Shown: positions 17,168 through 26,741 of the stretch, in pieces
Layout: each line of letters begins with the position of its first letter
Position numbering within the stretch: the first letter of the stretch is position 1
Source of the DNA: Defluviimonas aquaemixtae
Lineage (GTDB): Bacteria > Pseudomonadota > Alphaproteobacteria > Rhodobacterales > Rhodobacteraceae
DNA: 64,000 bases
NCBI RefSeq assembly: GCF_900302475.1
Contig: NZ_OMOQ01000002.1
Location: 372,001 to 436,000 of the forward strand
Direction of reading: 5' to 3'
Translations under genes and position numbers: made by a program
The notes under the pieces: model-generated
Told to the model about the DNA's origin: nothing
Database searches by the model: none
The model's input: only the letters and a program-made list of their open reading frames with translations

Positions 17168-18064
17168 ATGAGACCATGGGATTTGCAGCGACAGATGGAA
17201 GCTGACTGGCCGACCTACCTGACGACCAAGGAGGTTGCGGATCTCATCCGCGTCAAGGAGCGCAAGGTCTACGACCTAGCGGCGGCCGGCGAGATCCCGC
17301 ATCGCCGCATCACCGGGAAGCTCCTGTTCCCGAGCGCCGAGATCGTCCAATGGATCGAGCGGGCCGGGAGCGAGGCACCGCCCGAGCGCCCGCCTGTCCT
17401 GGCTGGGTCGCACGACCCGCTTCTCGACTGGGCGATCCGCGAGTCGGGCTGTGGGCTCGCCACGCTTCTGGATGGGAGCTTAAACGGTCTCGGCTGTTTT
17501 GCGGACGGCCGGGCGGCGCTTGCGGGCCTGCACGTGCCCGAGGACGACGACTGGAACGTGAAAACGGTGGCCGCGCGTGGGCTTACGAATTGCGTTCTCA
17601 TCGGTTGGGCGCGCCGGGCGCGCGGCCTGCTTCTGGGCAAGGTGGCACGCGACGAGGTCAGGTGCCTTGCCGACCTGAAAGGACGGCGCCTCGTCCAGCG
17701 CCAGCCCGGGGCGGGCGCGGCTGCGCTATTCGAGCGTCTCTTGACGGCGGATCGCCTGTCCCCGTCGGATTTCGACACTTCCGAAGGGGTCGCGCGGACC
17801 GAAAGCGATGCAGCGGCCGCCGTCGGCTCCGGCGAGGCGGAAGCGGCCATCGGGATCGAGGCAATGGCGCGCCAGTTCCATCTCGGCTTTCTGCGCCTCG
17901 TCGAAGAACGCTTCGACCTCCTCATCGACCGCCGCGCTTATTTCACGCAGCCGGTTCAGACGCTTCTTGCCTTCACGCGCGAAGAGGTGTTCAGGGAAAA
18001 GTCCGAGTCGATGGGCGGCTACAACATCGCCGAACTTGGGACCGTGCGCTGGCTTTCGCCCTGA
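17168..18064 (+). CDS. Regulator with excisionase-type HTH and PBP-like ligand domain, probably for tungstate/molybdate
   Basis: The 298-residue protein has an excisionase/MerR-like helix-turn-helix at about residues 17-64 (LTTKEVADLIRVKERKVYDL). A periplasmic-binding-protein-like domain fills most of the rest. This fusion is known from regulators and cofactor proteins of oxyanion metabolism. The gene converges on tupA and ends 20 bases from it, so it is a strong candidate sensor for the tungstate importer. ATG 17168 follows AAAGGGGACC, a good ribosome site. No TOBE or LysR-type ModE HTH is seen, so it is not a classical ModE. Confidence 0.78.
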   Translation: MRPWDLQRQMEADWPTYLTTKEVADLIRVKERKVYDLAAAGEIPHRRITGKLLFPSAEIVQWIERAGSEAPPERPPVLAGSHDPLLDWAIRESGCGLATLLDGSLNGLGCFADGRAALAGLHVPEDDDWNVKTVAARGLTNCVLIGWARRARGLLLGKVARDEVRCLADLKGRRLVQRQPGAGAAALFERLLTADRLSPSDFDTSEGVARTESDAAAAVGSGEAEAAIGIEAMARQFHLGFLRLVEERFDLLIDRRAYFTQPVQTLLAFTREEVFREKSESMGGYNIAELGTVRWLSP

Positions 18065-18083
18065 GGACGGGTGTCGCGTGGTG

Positions 18084-18905
18084 TCAGCCTCCCGCGTTCG
18101 GGAAGAACAACTGCTGCCCGTCGACCTGATAGCTCGCGATGGCCGACTGGCCGTCCGGCGAGATCAGCCAGTCGACGAACATTTGGCCGAGAACGCGCTT
18201 TACGTTCGGATGCTTCACCGGGTTCACGAGGATGACACCGTACTGGTTGAACATCTTCGGATCGCCCTCGACCATGACGCTGTAGTCGCCCTTGTTGCCG
18301 AACGAAATCCAGGTCGCGCGATCGGACATGATGTAGGCGCCCATGCCCCGGCCTGTGTTCAGCGTCGTGCCCATGCCCGCGCCGGTTTCCCGGTACCAGT
18401 TTCCGGACGCCTCCGAAACGTCGATGCCAGCCTCCGCCCAGAGCGCGAGTTCGGCTTTATGTGTGCCGCTGTCGTCGCCGCGCGAGGCGAAGGTGGACCG
18501 CGCCTCGGCGATCCTGCTCAGCGCGGCGACTGCGTCGGTCGATCCCGCGATGCCAGCCGGATCGGCGGGCGGCCCTACGATGACGAAGTCGTTGTACATG
18601 ACATCGAAACGCTCGATGCCTTCGCCATCTGCCACGAACTTGTCCTCGTCCGCCCTTGAATGGACGAACAGGACGTCGCCGTCACCGTTGGCGGCGTTCT
18701 TGATCGCTTGGCCGGTGCCGACAGAGACGACGCGCACTTCAATGCCGGTCTTTTCGGTGAAGATGGGCAGAATGTAGTCGAAAAGGCCGGAATTCTGCGT
18801 CGAGGTCGTCGACTGCACCACGATGAACGTATCCTGTGCCGCTGTAGGCAGCCCGAGCGCCACAAATGCCGCGGCGGCGAGTCCGAAGAGGCGTCGTCTG
18901 ATCAC
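18084..18905 (-). CDS. tupA: Tungstate ABC transporter substrate-binding protein
   Basis: The 273-residue exported protein has a Sec signal peptide ending around PTAAQ. The oxyanion-binding segments typical of TupA are present: VVQSTTSTQNSG near the mature N-terminus and SRGDDSGTHKAE near residue 145. These loops hold tungstate in the family, as opposed to the different ModA pattern. It is the last gene of a leftward tupB-tupC-tupA operon; in many bacteria tupA comes first, so the order is reversed here. Tungstate would feed tungsto-enzymes such as some formate dehydrogenases. Confidence 0.9.
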   Translation of the reverse strand: MIRRRLFGLAAAAFVALGLPTAAQDTFIVVQSTTSTQNSGLFDYILPIFTEKTGIEVRVVSVGTGQAIKNAANGDGDVLFVHSRADEDKFVADGEGIERFDVMYNDFVIVGPPADPAGIAGSTDAVAALSRIAEARSTFASRGDDSGTHKAELALWAEAGIDVSEASGNWYRETGAGMGTTLNTGRGMGAYIMSDRATWISFGNKGDYSVMVEGDPKMFNQYGVILVNPVKHPNVKRVLGQMFVDWLISPDGQSAIASYQVDGQQLFFPNAGG

Positions 18906-18925
18906 GTGTGATATCCCTGATTCAG

Positions 18926-19717
18926 TCAGATTTCTGAATGTGCGGACCTGCTAATGTAGAGGCGGTCGCCAAGCCAGGCGGAAGCGGCATCGGACTGCGG
19001 AGCGTCAAGCACGCGCGTGACGGCACCGGTCTCCACCACGCGGCCATCGTGCAGAAAGATCACGTCGTCGCCGATCCGCCGCGCCTGTCCGGCATCATGC
19101 GTGACCATCACGATCGTCACGCCGTCCCGGTGCGCCTCGGTGAGCAGGGTCTCGATTGCCTGCGTCGATGCGGGGTCGAGACTTGCGGTCGGTTCGTCGA
19201 GCAGGAGCATCTCCGGCTTGCAGGCGAGCGCGCGGGCGATTGTAAGGCGCTGCTGCTCGCCGCCCGAAAGGACGCGGGCAGGACTGCGCGCGAGGTGATC
19301 GAGACGCGCCCGCGACAGCGCTTCGGCTTCGCGCGCGGCGCGCTCTGCCCCCCGGATGCCCCGCGCGGAAAGTGCGAAACGGAGATTGGCAAGAACCGAA
19401 CGACGAAGGACGACGGGCCGCTGGAACACCATCGCCTGCGCCTGCCGCGCCGCACGGTCAAGCGGACGGCCGTGCCAGACGACGTCGCCCCGGGTCGGGG
19501 CGACAAGGCCGTGCAAAAGCCGCAGGAGAAGGCTCTTGCCGGCGCCGTTCGCGCCCATGATCATGGTGCGCCGTCCTTGCCGGATCCCGATGTCCACGCC
19601 GTCGATCAGCCGCTTGCCGCCCGCGTCGAAATACAGGCCCCGCGTCGCGAGAACCGCTTCGCACCGGGTCTGCGGCGCCGCGACGGCGGTCGAGATATCG
19701 AAGATGACGTCACGCAT
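18926..19717 (-). CDS. tupC: Tungstate ABC transporter ATP-binding protein
   Basis: The 263-residue ATPase has Walker A GANGAGKS (about residues 54-61), the ABC signature LSGGEQQR, Walker B MLLLDEP and the switch histidine in MVTHD. It powers the TupB permease. Its first codons overlap the end of tupB by 8 bases and its end lies 20 bases before tupA, so the three genes form one unit. The N-terminal 25 residues before the core domain carry no recognisable feature. Confidence 0.9.
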   Translation of the reverse strand: MRDVIFDISTAVAAPQTRCEAVLATRGLYFDAGGKRLIDGVDIGIRQGRRTMIMGANGAGKSLLLRLLHGLVAPTRGDVVWHGRPLDRAARQAQAMVFQRPVVLRRSVLANLRFALSARGIRGAERAAREAEALSRARLDHLARSPARVLSGGEQQRLTIARALACKPEMLLLDEPTASLDPASTQAIETLLTEAHRDGVTIVMVTHDAGQARRIGDDVIFLHDGRVVETGAVTRVLDAPQSDAASAWLGDRLYISRSAHSEI

Positions 19718-20417
19718 AGGCCGACCTCACCGCCGAGGCGCGGATCGCCATGACGCTTGCGTTCACGACGACCGCGATGGAGAGAAGCACGACGCCGAGC
19801 GCGAGCGCGAGCTGTAGGTTTCCCTTCGACGTCTCGAGCGCGATCGTCGTCGTCATCACGCGGGTTACGTGGTTGATGTTGCCGCCGACGATGAAGACCG
19901 CTCCGACCTCGGCCACGGCGCGCCCGAAGCCGGCGAGCGCGACTGTCAGAAGGCTATAGCGCGCGTCCCAGAGAAGCGCGGCAACCCGGTCGAAGGGGCC
20001 GACGCCGAGCGAGGCGAACTGTTCGGCATATTCGTGATGGAGGTCCTCGACCACCTGCTTGGTGAGCGCCGCGACGATCGGCGTGACGAGGATGGTCTGG
20101 GCGATGATCATGGCGATCGGCGTGTAGAGCAGTCCGAGCGGGCCGAGCGGTCCGGCCGCTGAGAGCATAAGGTAGACGACGAGGCCGACCACGACCGGCG
20201 GCAGACCCATGAGCGAGTTCAGGACGATGCTGACGACCGTGCGTCCGGGAAAGCGGAACGCACCAACTGCCGCGCCGAGCGGCAGGCCGATCATGCAGGC
20301 TGCAGCGACCGCCGTCAGCGTGACTCGAAGCGACAGCCCGATGATTTCGAGAAGGTCGCGGTCACCGGCGGCAATCAGATCGACCGCATCGCCGAGCAGG
20401 GCCCAGAAGCTGTCCAT
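19710..20417 (-). CDS. tupB: Tungstate ABC transporter permease
   Basis: The 235-residue integral membrane protein carries the ABC permease EAA-type loop around GPFDRVAALLWDARYSLLTVALAGFGRAVAEVGAV. It has five to six hydrophobic spans, as in TupB and ModB-like permeases. I chose ATG 20417 (MDSFWALL) because GGGAGGAAA lies 5-13 bases upstream. The longer open frame adds a cysteine-rich leader that does not look like a signal. A short dyad CCGCTACGCGG at 20432-20442 just upstream of the ribosome site is a possible operator. Confidence 0.9.
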   Translation of the reverse strand: MDSFWALLGDAVDLIAAGDRDLLEIIGLSLRVTLTAVAAACMIGLPLGAAVGAFRFPGRTVVSIVLNSLMGLPPVVVGLVVYLMLSAAGPLGPLGLLYTPIAMIIAQTILVTPIVAALTKQVVEDLHHEYAEQFASLGVGPFDRVAALLWDARYSLLTVALAGFGRAVAEVGAVFIVGGNINHVTRVMTTTIALETSKGNLQLALALGVVLLSIAVVVNASVMAIRASAVRSAYA

Positions 20418-20613
20418 TGCTGCGTTTCCTCCCGCTACGCGGAAACAATACATAAAAACGCAGTCGAATCCATCCCCGGCCATCGCGCCCTTCGCTCTCT
20501 CAGGTCACATCGCATCCAACGAGCCGGCGCTCACGCTGTTCCGTCGACTTCCCGGCAAGCCGGAGAGCAGGTAGTCTTGGGGACGAGCAACGGGCGGCGG
20601 CGAGACGGCGCGC

Positions 20614-21024
20614 ATGATTCTCGAACCCAGACATCGCGGAGCTGCCGCGAGCGGCATCTTGAACCCCGCGCTTGAGCCCTTTGGTGTCATGCCGATGCGC
20701 CACGGCGCTGGCAGGATTGCCGCGCCGCTTATGATGACGACGCTATGCGTCGGGGCGGCGCTCATGGAGCCCAAAATTGCCGGTCTGCTCTCGGTGATTT
20801 CGCTGCCGGTCGTGGGCGCGCTTCTCGGCTATGCGGCGGGAGACCTTATCTTCATGCGGCGCATGTTTGACGCCCGGCCGGATTGTCGCCCGGTGATCGG
20901 GGTCAAGATGGCCGCGACCGTCCTTTTCGGCGCGCTCGCGGGCCTCGTCGCCAGCCTGGCGGTAGAATACCTGCGCGCCTGTTTCGCCCGCAGGGGCCAA
21001 CCCGGCGCGGCCGCAAAGATGTGA
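20614..21024 (+). CDS. Hypothetical small membrane protein
   Basis: The predicted 136-residue protein has two or three hydrophobic stretches: residues about 38-85 (two adjacent spans, LMMTTLCVGAALM and LLSVISLPVVGALLGYAAG) and about 99-116 (AATVLFGALAGLVASLAV). I recognise no family. It ends 16 bases before trmO on the same strand and could be its operon partner. The start is uncertain: ATG 20614 or the internal ATGs at 20689 and 20698 would each keep the membrane segments. Confidence 0.5.
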   Translation: MILEPRHRGAAASGILNPALEPFGVMPMRHGAGRIAAPLMMTTLCVGAALMEPKIAGLLSVISLPVVGALLGYAAGDLIFMRRMFDARPDCRPVIGVKMAATVLFGALAGLVASLAVEYLRACFARRGQPGAAAKM

Positions 21025-21040
21025 TGGGGGGCAAACCGGC

Positions 21041-21517
21041 ATGAGCACTGACGCATCCGACATCCGGGAACACGAAGTCGCCGTTGACCTGCCCGCGCCC
21101 GACGACGCCCGGCTGCGGTTCATCGGGCGCATCCGAACGCCTTGGACGACGCGCGAAACCTGCCCACGCCAGGGCAAGCCGGACGGACCGATTTGCCGCG
21201 TCGAGGTCTTCGAGCCCTGGGTCGCCGCGCTTCAGGGGCTCGACGTCTACGACCATATCGAACTCCTTTACTGGCTCGACCGGGGCCGCCGTGACCTGGT
21301 GCTTCAAAACCCCGGGCGCGATGGCAATGTCTTCGGTACATTCTCGCTCCGCTCGCCCGTCCGCCCGAACCCCATCGCCACATCGCTCGTCCGGCTCGTC
21401 GCGATTGAAGGGCCGGTGCTCGTTGTCCGTGGGCTGGATTGCCTCGACGGCACGCCGCTCATTGACATTAAGCCCGAGCGCTGCGCGTTTTCGCCCAAGG
21501 CCGCGCCGAAAGGCTGA
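21041..21517 (+). CDS. trmO: tRNA (N6-threonylcarbamoyladenosine-37 N6)-methyltransferase TrmO
   Basis: The 158-residue protein is a TsaA/TrmO-family SAM-dependent methyltransferase that adds a methyl group to t6A37 of certain tRNAs. Diagnostic segments are FIGRIRTPW, SLRSPVRPNPIATSLVRL and DCLDGTPLIDIKP, close to the family consensus. The protein is short, lacking the C-terminal extension of the E. coli version, which is common in alphaproteobacteria. It ends one base before the convergent acyl-CoA synthetase gene. Confidence 0.92.
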   Translation: MSTDASDIREHEVAVDLPAPDDARLRFIGRIRTPWTTRETCPRQGKPDGPICRVEVFEPWVAALQGLDVYDHIELLYWLDRGRRDLVLQNPGRDGNVFGTFSLRSPVRPNPIATSLVRLVAIEGPVLVVRGLDCLDGTPLIDIKPERCAFSPKAAPKG

Positions 21518-21518
21518 A

Positions 21519-23129
21519 TCACCCGCCCCTGAGCTCGCGCCGCATGATTTTGCCGGTCGCGGTCATCGGCAGGCCATCGCGCCGCTCGATGAGCCGGGGC
21601 GCGACATGGGGGCTCACGCGCTCCTTCACGCGCGCGATCAGGGCGGGGGCGAGCCCGTCCCACGCCGCCCCGTCGCGCAGCACGACGAAGGCCTTCACGG
21701 CCTCGCCCTTGACCGGATCGGGCACGCCCACGCAGGCCGCCATGACGACGTCGGGATGGCCCGTGAGGCAGTTCTCGATCTCGGACGGACCGATCCGGTA
21801 GCCGGCCGAGGTGATGATGTCGTCGTCGCGCGCGACATAGGTGAAATAGCCCTCGCCATCGCGGGTGCCGAGATCGCCGGTCCGCATCCAGTCGCCGGTG
21901 AACTTGGCCGCCGTCGCCTCGGGCTTGCCGAGATATTCGAGGAACATGACCGGATGCCCGCGCCTGACGGCGATCTCCCCGATTTCGCCGTCGGGCAGTT
22001 CGCGGCCATCGGCGTCGATGACCGCGACCTCCGCGCCGGGCACCGCGCGGCCCATAGTGCCGGGCCGGGTCGGAAAGAGCCCCTCGGACGAGCAGATGAC
22101 GAGGTTGCACTCCGTCTGGCCGTAGATCTCGTTGATCGGCGCGCCTAGCGCGCGCCGCCCCCAATCCAGCATCTCCGCCCCGAGGCTTTCACCGCCGGAG
22201 GAGACGGCACGGACCGAAAGCCCCTCGGGCACCTTCGCCGCGCGCATCAGCTTGAGCGCCGTGGGCGGCAGGAACAGGTTCGTCACCCGGTGGTCGCGGA
22301 TTAGGCGGAATGCCTCGTCGGGGTCAAACTTGGGCATCCGGCGGCAGACGAGCGGCACGCCGTAGTAGAGACACGGCATCGCCATATCCATGAGCCCGCC
22401 TATCCAGGCCCAGTCGGCGGGCGTCCAGCCCACCGCCCCGGGCTTGGGAAAGAACCCCTGGCTGAGTTCGATATTCGGCAGGTGGCCGAGCAGGAACCGG
22501 TGCGCGTGGAGGACACCCTTCGGCGCGCCCGTCGTCCCGGACGTGTAGATCAGGACCGCCGGATCTTCTGCGCCAACCGGCACCGGCGCGAAACGGTCCG
22601 AGGCGGCGTCGATCTCGGCCCAGAGGTCGCGCACCTCGGACGGGTCGATGCAATAGACCTCGCGGAGATCGGGAAGGCTGTCGCGGAGCTCCGACAACTT
22701 GGCCAACCCCGCCGCATCGGTCACGACGGCACAGGCGCCCGCGTCGGAGAGCCGGTACTGAAGCGCATCGGCTCCGAACAGCGTGAAGAGCGGCAGCACG
22801 ACCGCGCCGAGCTTCATCGCGGCGAAATGGGTGATGAGAACGGCGGGTGCCTGAGGCAGCATCACAGCGACCCGGTCACCCCGGCGGATGCCTTGCGCGG
22901 CGAACGCGTTCGCCAGCCGGTTAGAGCCAGCGTCCAACTCTTCGTAGGTCCAATGCCGGACCGCGCCACTCTCGCTGATCTCGATCAGCGCCAGCCGCCC
23001 AGGATCCGCGCGCGCCCAGGACGCGCAGCAGGCCTCGGCGATTGAGAACCGCGCGGGTACCTGCCAGCGGAAGCCGGCCGTCAGCGTCGCCCAATCCTGC
23101 CCCTCGCGGAGCATCCTGCGGTCCGTCAT
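21519..23129 (-). CDS. AMP-forming acyl-CoA synthetase (ACSM/acetyl-CoA synthetase-like)
   Basis: The 536-residue adenylate-forming ligase couples a carboxylic acid to CoA. The P-loop-like motif [11 protein letters not shown] is near residue 180 and the hinge and aromatic motif region reads [26 protein letters not shown] near residue 430. The C-terminal catalytic lysine segment ending [12 protein letters not shown] is intact. The overall pattern fits medium-chain or short-chain acyl-CoA synthetases. I chose ATG 23129 because the upstream frame runs into the moaA promoter region. The acid used cannot be named. Confidence 0.88.
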   Translation of the reverse strand: MTDRRMLREGQDWATLTAGFRWQVPARFSIAEACCASWARADPGRLALIEISESGAVRHWTYEELDAGSNRLANAFAAQGIRRGDRVAVMLPQAPAVLITHFAAMKLGAVVLPLFTLFGADALQYRLSDAGACAVVTDAAGLAKLSELRDSLPDLREVYCIDPSEVRDLWAEIDAASDRFAPVPVGAEDPAVLIYTSGTTGAPKGVLHAHRFLLGHLPNIELSQGFFPKPGAVGWTPADWAWIGGLMDMAMPCLYYGVPLVCRRMPKFDPDEAFRLIRDHRVTNLFLPPTALKLMRAAKVPEGLSVRAVSSGGESLGAEMLDWGRRALGAPINEIYGQTECNLVICSSEGLFPTRPGTMGRAVPGAEVAVIDADGRELPDGEIGEIAVRRGHPVMFLEYLGKPEATAAKFTGDWMRTGDLGTRDGEGYFTYVARDDDIITSAGYRIGPSEIENCLTGHPDVVMAACVGVPDPVKGEAVKAFVVLRDGAAWDGLAPALIARVKERVSPHVAPRLIERRDGLPMTATGKIMRRELRGG

Positions 23130-23224
23130 CCCCGCGCCCTCTGGTCCAGAGAGACAGGACGACCATAGTCGTAAGCTGTCAAGACGGCCTTGTGACAAGG
23201 CGTGCCGAGGTTTACCTTTCCCTA

Positions 23225-24226
23225 ATGACCCCGCTGATCGACCCATTTGCCCGACCGATTTCCTATCTGCGCGTCTCGGTGACGGACCGCTGCGATTTTC
23301 GCTGCACATACTGTATGGCCGAGCACATGCAGTTCCTGCCGAAGAAAGACTTGCTGACGCTGGAGGAACTCGACCGGCTCTGCACGGCGTTTGTCCGGCT
23401 CGGCGTCGAGAAGCTCCGCGTAACCGGCGGGGAACCCTTGGTCCGACGTGAGATCATGACCTTCTTCAAGGCCATGTCCCGGCATCTGGAGACGGGCGCG
23501 CTGAAGGAGCTGACGCTGACCACGAACGGCTCGCAGTTGAGCCGATTCGCCGACGATCTGGCTGCGCTGGGTGTCCGACGCGTCAACGTCTCGCTCGACA
23601 CGCTCGATGCGGCCAAGTTTCAGGCGATAACGCGGTGGGGGCGGCTTGCGCAGGTGATGGATGGCATCTCGGCCGCGAAGGCGGCGGGATTGCGTGTAAA
23701 GATCAACACCGTCGCGCTGAAGGGGTTCAACGAGGACGAGCTTTTCCCGCTGCTCGACTGGTGCGCCAGCGAAGGCCATGACCTCACCTTCATCGAGGTC
23801 ATGCCGATGGGCGAGATGGGCGAAGAGATGCGCCTCGACCAATACTGGCCGCTCAAGGACCTTCGCGCGCGGCTGGCCGAACGCTTCACACTGAGCGAAC
23901 TGGCCGAACGGACGGGCGGCCCTGCGCGCTATGTTCGGATCGAAGAGACGGGTCAGAAGATCGGTTTCATCACGCCGCTCACGCACAATTTCTGCGAAAG
24001 CTGCAACCGCGTGCGCGTCACCTGCACAGGCGAGCTTTTCATGTGCCTGGGGCAAGAGGACAACGCCGACCTCCGCGCGCCGCTCCGGGCGAGCCGTGAC
24101 GACGTGCCGCTGGAACAGGCGATCCGCGCCGCCATCGCGCGCAAGCCCAAGGGCCACGATTTCGACTATTCCCGCCAGAAGGTGCGCGGCCAGGTTACCC
24201 GCCACATGAGCCATACCGGCGGCTGA
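23225..24226 (+). CDS. moaA: GTP 3',8-cyclase MoaA (molybdopterin biosynthesis)
   Basis: The 333-residue radical-SAM enzyme makes 3',8-cyclo-GTP, the first step of molybdopterin. The N-terminal cluster motif is C-D-F-R-C-T-Y-C, the C-terminal cluster cysteines are in [12 protein letters not shown], and the essential terminal Gly-Gly is present. ATG 23225 fits the 329-residue E. coli length. It is divergent from the acyl-CoA synthetase gene with a 95-base gap. The tungstate importer lies 3 kb upstream, a sensible but not tight link through the Mo/W cofactor. Confidence 0.95.
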   Translation: MTPLIDPFARPISYLRVSVTDRCDFRCTYCMAEHMQFLPKKDLLTLEELDRLCTAFVRLGVEKLRVTGGEPLVRREIMTFFKAMSRHLETGALKELTLTTNGSQLSRFADDLAALGVRRVNVSLDTLDAAKFQAITRWGRLAQVMDGISAAKAAGLRVKINTVALKGFNEDELFPLLDWCASEGHDLTFIEVMPMGEMGEEMRLDQYWPLKDLRARLAERFTLSELAERTGGPARYVRIEETGQKIGFITPLTHNFCESCNRVRVTCTGELFMCLGQEDNADLRAPLRASRDDVPLEQAIRAAIARKPKGHDFDYSRQKVRGQVTRHMSHTGG

Positions 24227-24306
24227 CGGCCGTCCATCCGGTTCCGGCTTGCATCGCCCCCGTCGGGCGGGCAGAGAGGCCGCGGACGGACAAGCCGGAG
24301 ACCGGA

Positions 24307-25191
24307 ATGGACCTGCGCTCAGTATTGATGGGCCTCGCTTTCGCGTTCATGTGGTCCTCGGCCTTCACCTCGGCGCGCATGATCGTGGCCGACGCGCCGC
24401 CTCTGACAGCGCTGTCGATCCGCTTTCTGATCTCGGGGCTTATTGGCGTGGCCATCGCGCGCGCCCTCGGCCAAACATGGCATCTGTCGCGTGGCCAGTG
24501 GCGCTCGGTGGCGGTCTTCGGACTTTGCCAGAATGCACTCTATCTCGGCTTGAATTTTGTCGCGATGCAGTGGGTGGAGGCATCGCTTGCCGCGATCATC
24601 GCCTCCACCATGCCGCTCCTTGTGGCGCTGCTCGGTTGGATGTTCTGGGGCCAGCGGGTGCGGCCGCTCGGCATCGCAGGGCTCGTCGCCGGGTTTGCCG
24701 GCGTCGCGATCATCATGGGGTCGCGCTTCTCAGGCGGCGCCGACATGACGGGCATCATTTTCTGCGGCATCGGCGCGCTGGCGCTGGCCGTGGCGACGCT
24801 GACGGTGCGCGGTGCGTCCGCGCAGGGTAACCTTCTCATGGTCGTCGGCCTTCAGATGTTCGTCGGCGCCGGCGTGCTGGCTATTTTCGCGGTCGCGCTA
24901 GAGGACTGGTCGGTGAGCTGGACGCTCCAACTTGGCCTCGCCTTCGCCTACACGACGCTCGTACCGGGGTTGATCGCCACATGGGTGTGGTTCCGCCTGG
25001 TGGAGCGGATCGGCGCGGTGCGCGCGGCGACCTACCACTTTCTGAATCCGTTTCTGGGCGTGGCGGTCGCGGCCGCGCTGCTGAGCGAACGGCTAGGCCC
25101 GGCCGACATCGTCGGAGTCGCGATCGTGGCGGCCGGCATCCTTGCGGTTCAGCTTTCCAAGGAGAGCCCCATGCCCATCAGAGCCGGCTGA
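24307..25191 (+). CDS. EamA/DMT-family transporter
   Basis: The 294-residue protein has about ten hydrophobic spans arranged as two EamA repeats (roughly residues 7-140 and 150-285), the layout of drug/metabolite exporters. Each repeat shows the usual glycine-rich helix pairs and the second ends with LSERLGPADIVGVAIVAAGILAV. Substrates of this family are diverse (amino acids, metabolites), so none is assigned. It overlaps the convergent esterase gene by 14 bases. Confidence 0.88.
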   Translation: MDLRSVLMGLAFAFMWSSAFTSARMIVADAPPLTALSIRFLISGLIGVAIARALGQTWHLSRGQWRSVAVFGLCQNALYLGLNFVAMQWVEASLAAIIASTMPLLVALLGWMFWGQRVRPLGIAGLVAGFAGVAIIMGSRFSGGADMTGIIFCGIGALALAVATLTVRGASAQGNLLMVVGLQMFVGAGVLAIFAVALEDWSVSWTLQLGLAFAYTTLVPGLIATWVWFRLVERIGAVRAATYHFLNPFLGVAVAAALLSERLGPADIVGVAIVAAGILAVQLSKESPMPIRAG

Positions 25192-26068
25192 AGAAGCGCC
25201 AGATTTCGGCCGTTGCGTCGATGTCGCGGTTGGTCTTACCGACCAATCGCCGGGGCAGAACCTCGCGTTCACCCGGCCACGTGTGGCCGCCGCCCTCCAC
25301 CCGGTATAGCACGGTCGATGCCTGGCAGCCGTTCCACTCGATCCTCTGAACCTCGCCCATCCGCCGCGTATTTGCCTGCGCTCGACATCCGTTTCGCTGT
25401 GAAAGCAGCGCCATCGTCCGTTCGGCGCCCAGAACTTCGCCCCGGTTCTTTCGGAACAATCGGATCTGGCCGCCCTCATAAGGCACCAGCGGATCGTCGG
25501 TTCCGTGGATAAGTGCGATCGGGGTTGCCGGGATCGACCGGCAATCGTCGGCAAGGAAGGCCGGCAGGCTCATCGCCACGGGCGCGATGGCGTGGATGCG
25601 GTCAGGCAGCTTGCAGGCGAGGAAGAATGAGGCCTGCCCGCCGCGCGAAATTCCGGTGGCATAGACGCGATTTCCGTCCGCGCGAGGGCTCGCCGTGATA
25701 TGGTCGATCACGCGGCGAAAGTAGGCCAAGTCGTCGACCCGCGGTGCGCGCCGCCCCTCAGACACCTTGCCTTCGCCGAAGTCCCACGACCGCCCCACGG
25801 CGTCGGGATAGACCGCGATGAACCCTTCGGTCTCGGCCAGATCGTTCATCCGGCGACCGGGCGATCTTAGCATCTGGCGCGCGCTTCCGCCCCCGCCGTG
25901 AAGCATGAGAACGACGGGCATCGGCTCATGTCGGCCTGCGCGATCCGGCGTATATACGAAGAACTGACGTGCGATGCCGTCCTGCTCGAACCGGTGCCGC
26001 GTCAGCTCTGCAAAGGCGGGCATCGGCAGAAACAGGCACATGGCGGCGAATGTGACGAGACGGATCAT
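25178..26068 (-). CDS. Exported alpha/beta-hydrolase esterase, poly(3-hydroxybutyrate) depolymerase/LpqC-like
   Basis: The 296-residue protein has a signal peptide (FAAMCLFLPMPAFAE). It carries the alpha/beta hydrolase triad: nucleophile Ser in G-I-S-R-G, Asp in HGTDDPLVPYEGG and His in VEGGGHTWPG. HGGGGSARQML near residue 55 forms the oxyanion region. The pattern matches the PHB-depolymerase-like family, which also contains feruloyl and acetyl-xylan esterases. ATG 26068 starts the signal peptide. A secreted polyester or ester hydrolase is likely; the natural substrate is not fixed. Confidence 0.85.
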   Translation of the reverse strand: MIRLVTFAAMCLFLPMPAFAELTRHRFEQDGIARQFFVYTPDRAGRHEPMPVVLMLHGGGGSARQMLRSPGRRMNDLAETEGFIAVYPDAVGRSWDFGEGKVSEGRRAPRVDDLAYFRRVIDHITASPRADGNRVYATGISRGGQASFFLACKLPDRIHAIAPVAMSLPAFLADDCRSIPATPIALIHGTDDPLVPYEGGQIRLFRKNRGEVLGAERTMALLSQRNGCRAQANTRRMGEVQRIEWNGCQASTVLYRVEGGGHTWPGEREVLPRRLVGKTNRDIDATAEIWRFFSRL

Positions 26069-26204
26069 GCGGCGGCTTCTCCCTTGCGCTATGATCACTC
26101 AACGCAAGGCGTGTCCTCTTCCGTCGGACAAGGCCGCGCTGCGCGGATGGGTGCAACTTTCTCCGGTTTGGACCGTAGCTTCAGACAGGAGCAGGAGGTG
26201 TCTT

Positions 26205-26741
26205 ATGCGCGCCAGGTCGAACGAGTTTCACATCGTCACCCGCTGGAACGTCGCCGCCACGGTTCGCGAGGTCGCCGACATTCTCGCCGATCCCGAGCAT
26301 TTCCCCCGCTGGTGGGGCGACGTCTATCTGGGCATCCGTGTGCTGGAACGCGGTGACGCCAACGGCGAGGGCGCGCGCGTTGCAATCCGATCGAAGGGCC
26401 GGCTGCCTTACGAGTTGAACTGGATCGCGACCGTGATCGAAAGCCGCCGCCCCGAGACATGGACGGTGGCCGCCGAAGGCGATCTTCGCGGGCGCGGAGT
26501 CTGGACGCTGATCCAGCGTGGCGACGATGTCGTTGTCGACTATGACTGGCGTGTCTTCGCCGACAGGCCAATCCTGCGCGCCCTCTCGCCCGTCCTGGGT
26601 CCGCTCTTCGCTTGGAACCACCGCTGGGCCATGGCGCGTGGCGAAGATGGCCTGAAGGCGGAGGTGCTTCGCAGGCGTGGCGGATCGCCTCACCAATCGG
26701 GCTCGGGAGAGCCGAGCTCCCGCGCGAGGTCGATCAGGTAA
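26205..26741 (+). CDS. SRPBCC (START-like) polyketide cyclase/dehydrase family protein
   Basis: The 178-residue protein has the helix-grip fold pattern of SRPBCC lipid- or ligand-binding proteins: an N-terminal strand, a helix VREVADILADPEHFPRWWG, a curved sheet and a long C-terminal helix ending WNHRWAMARGEDGLKAEVLRR. ATG 26205 follows CAGGAGGTG. The last 20 residues are low-complexity and run 52 bases into the end of the convergent HD gene, which suggests a lost older stop codon. Function is unknown. Confidence 0.8.
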   Translation: MRARSNEFHIVTRWNVAATVREVADILADPEHFPRWWGDVYLGIRVLERGDANGEGARVAIRSKGRLPYELNWIATVIESRRPETWTVAAEGDLRGRGVWTLIQRGDDVVVDYDWRVFADRPILRALSPVLGPLFAWNHRWAMARGEDGLKAEVLRRRGGSPHQSGSGEPSSRARSIR

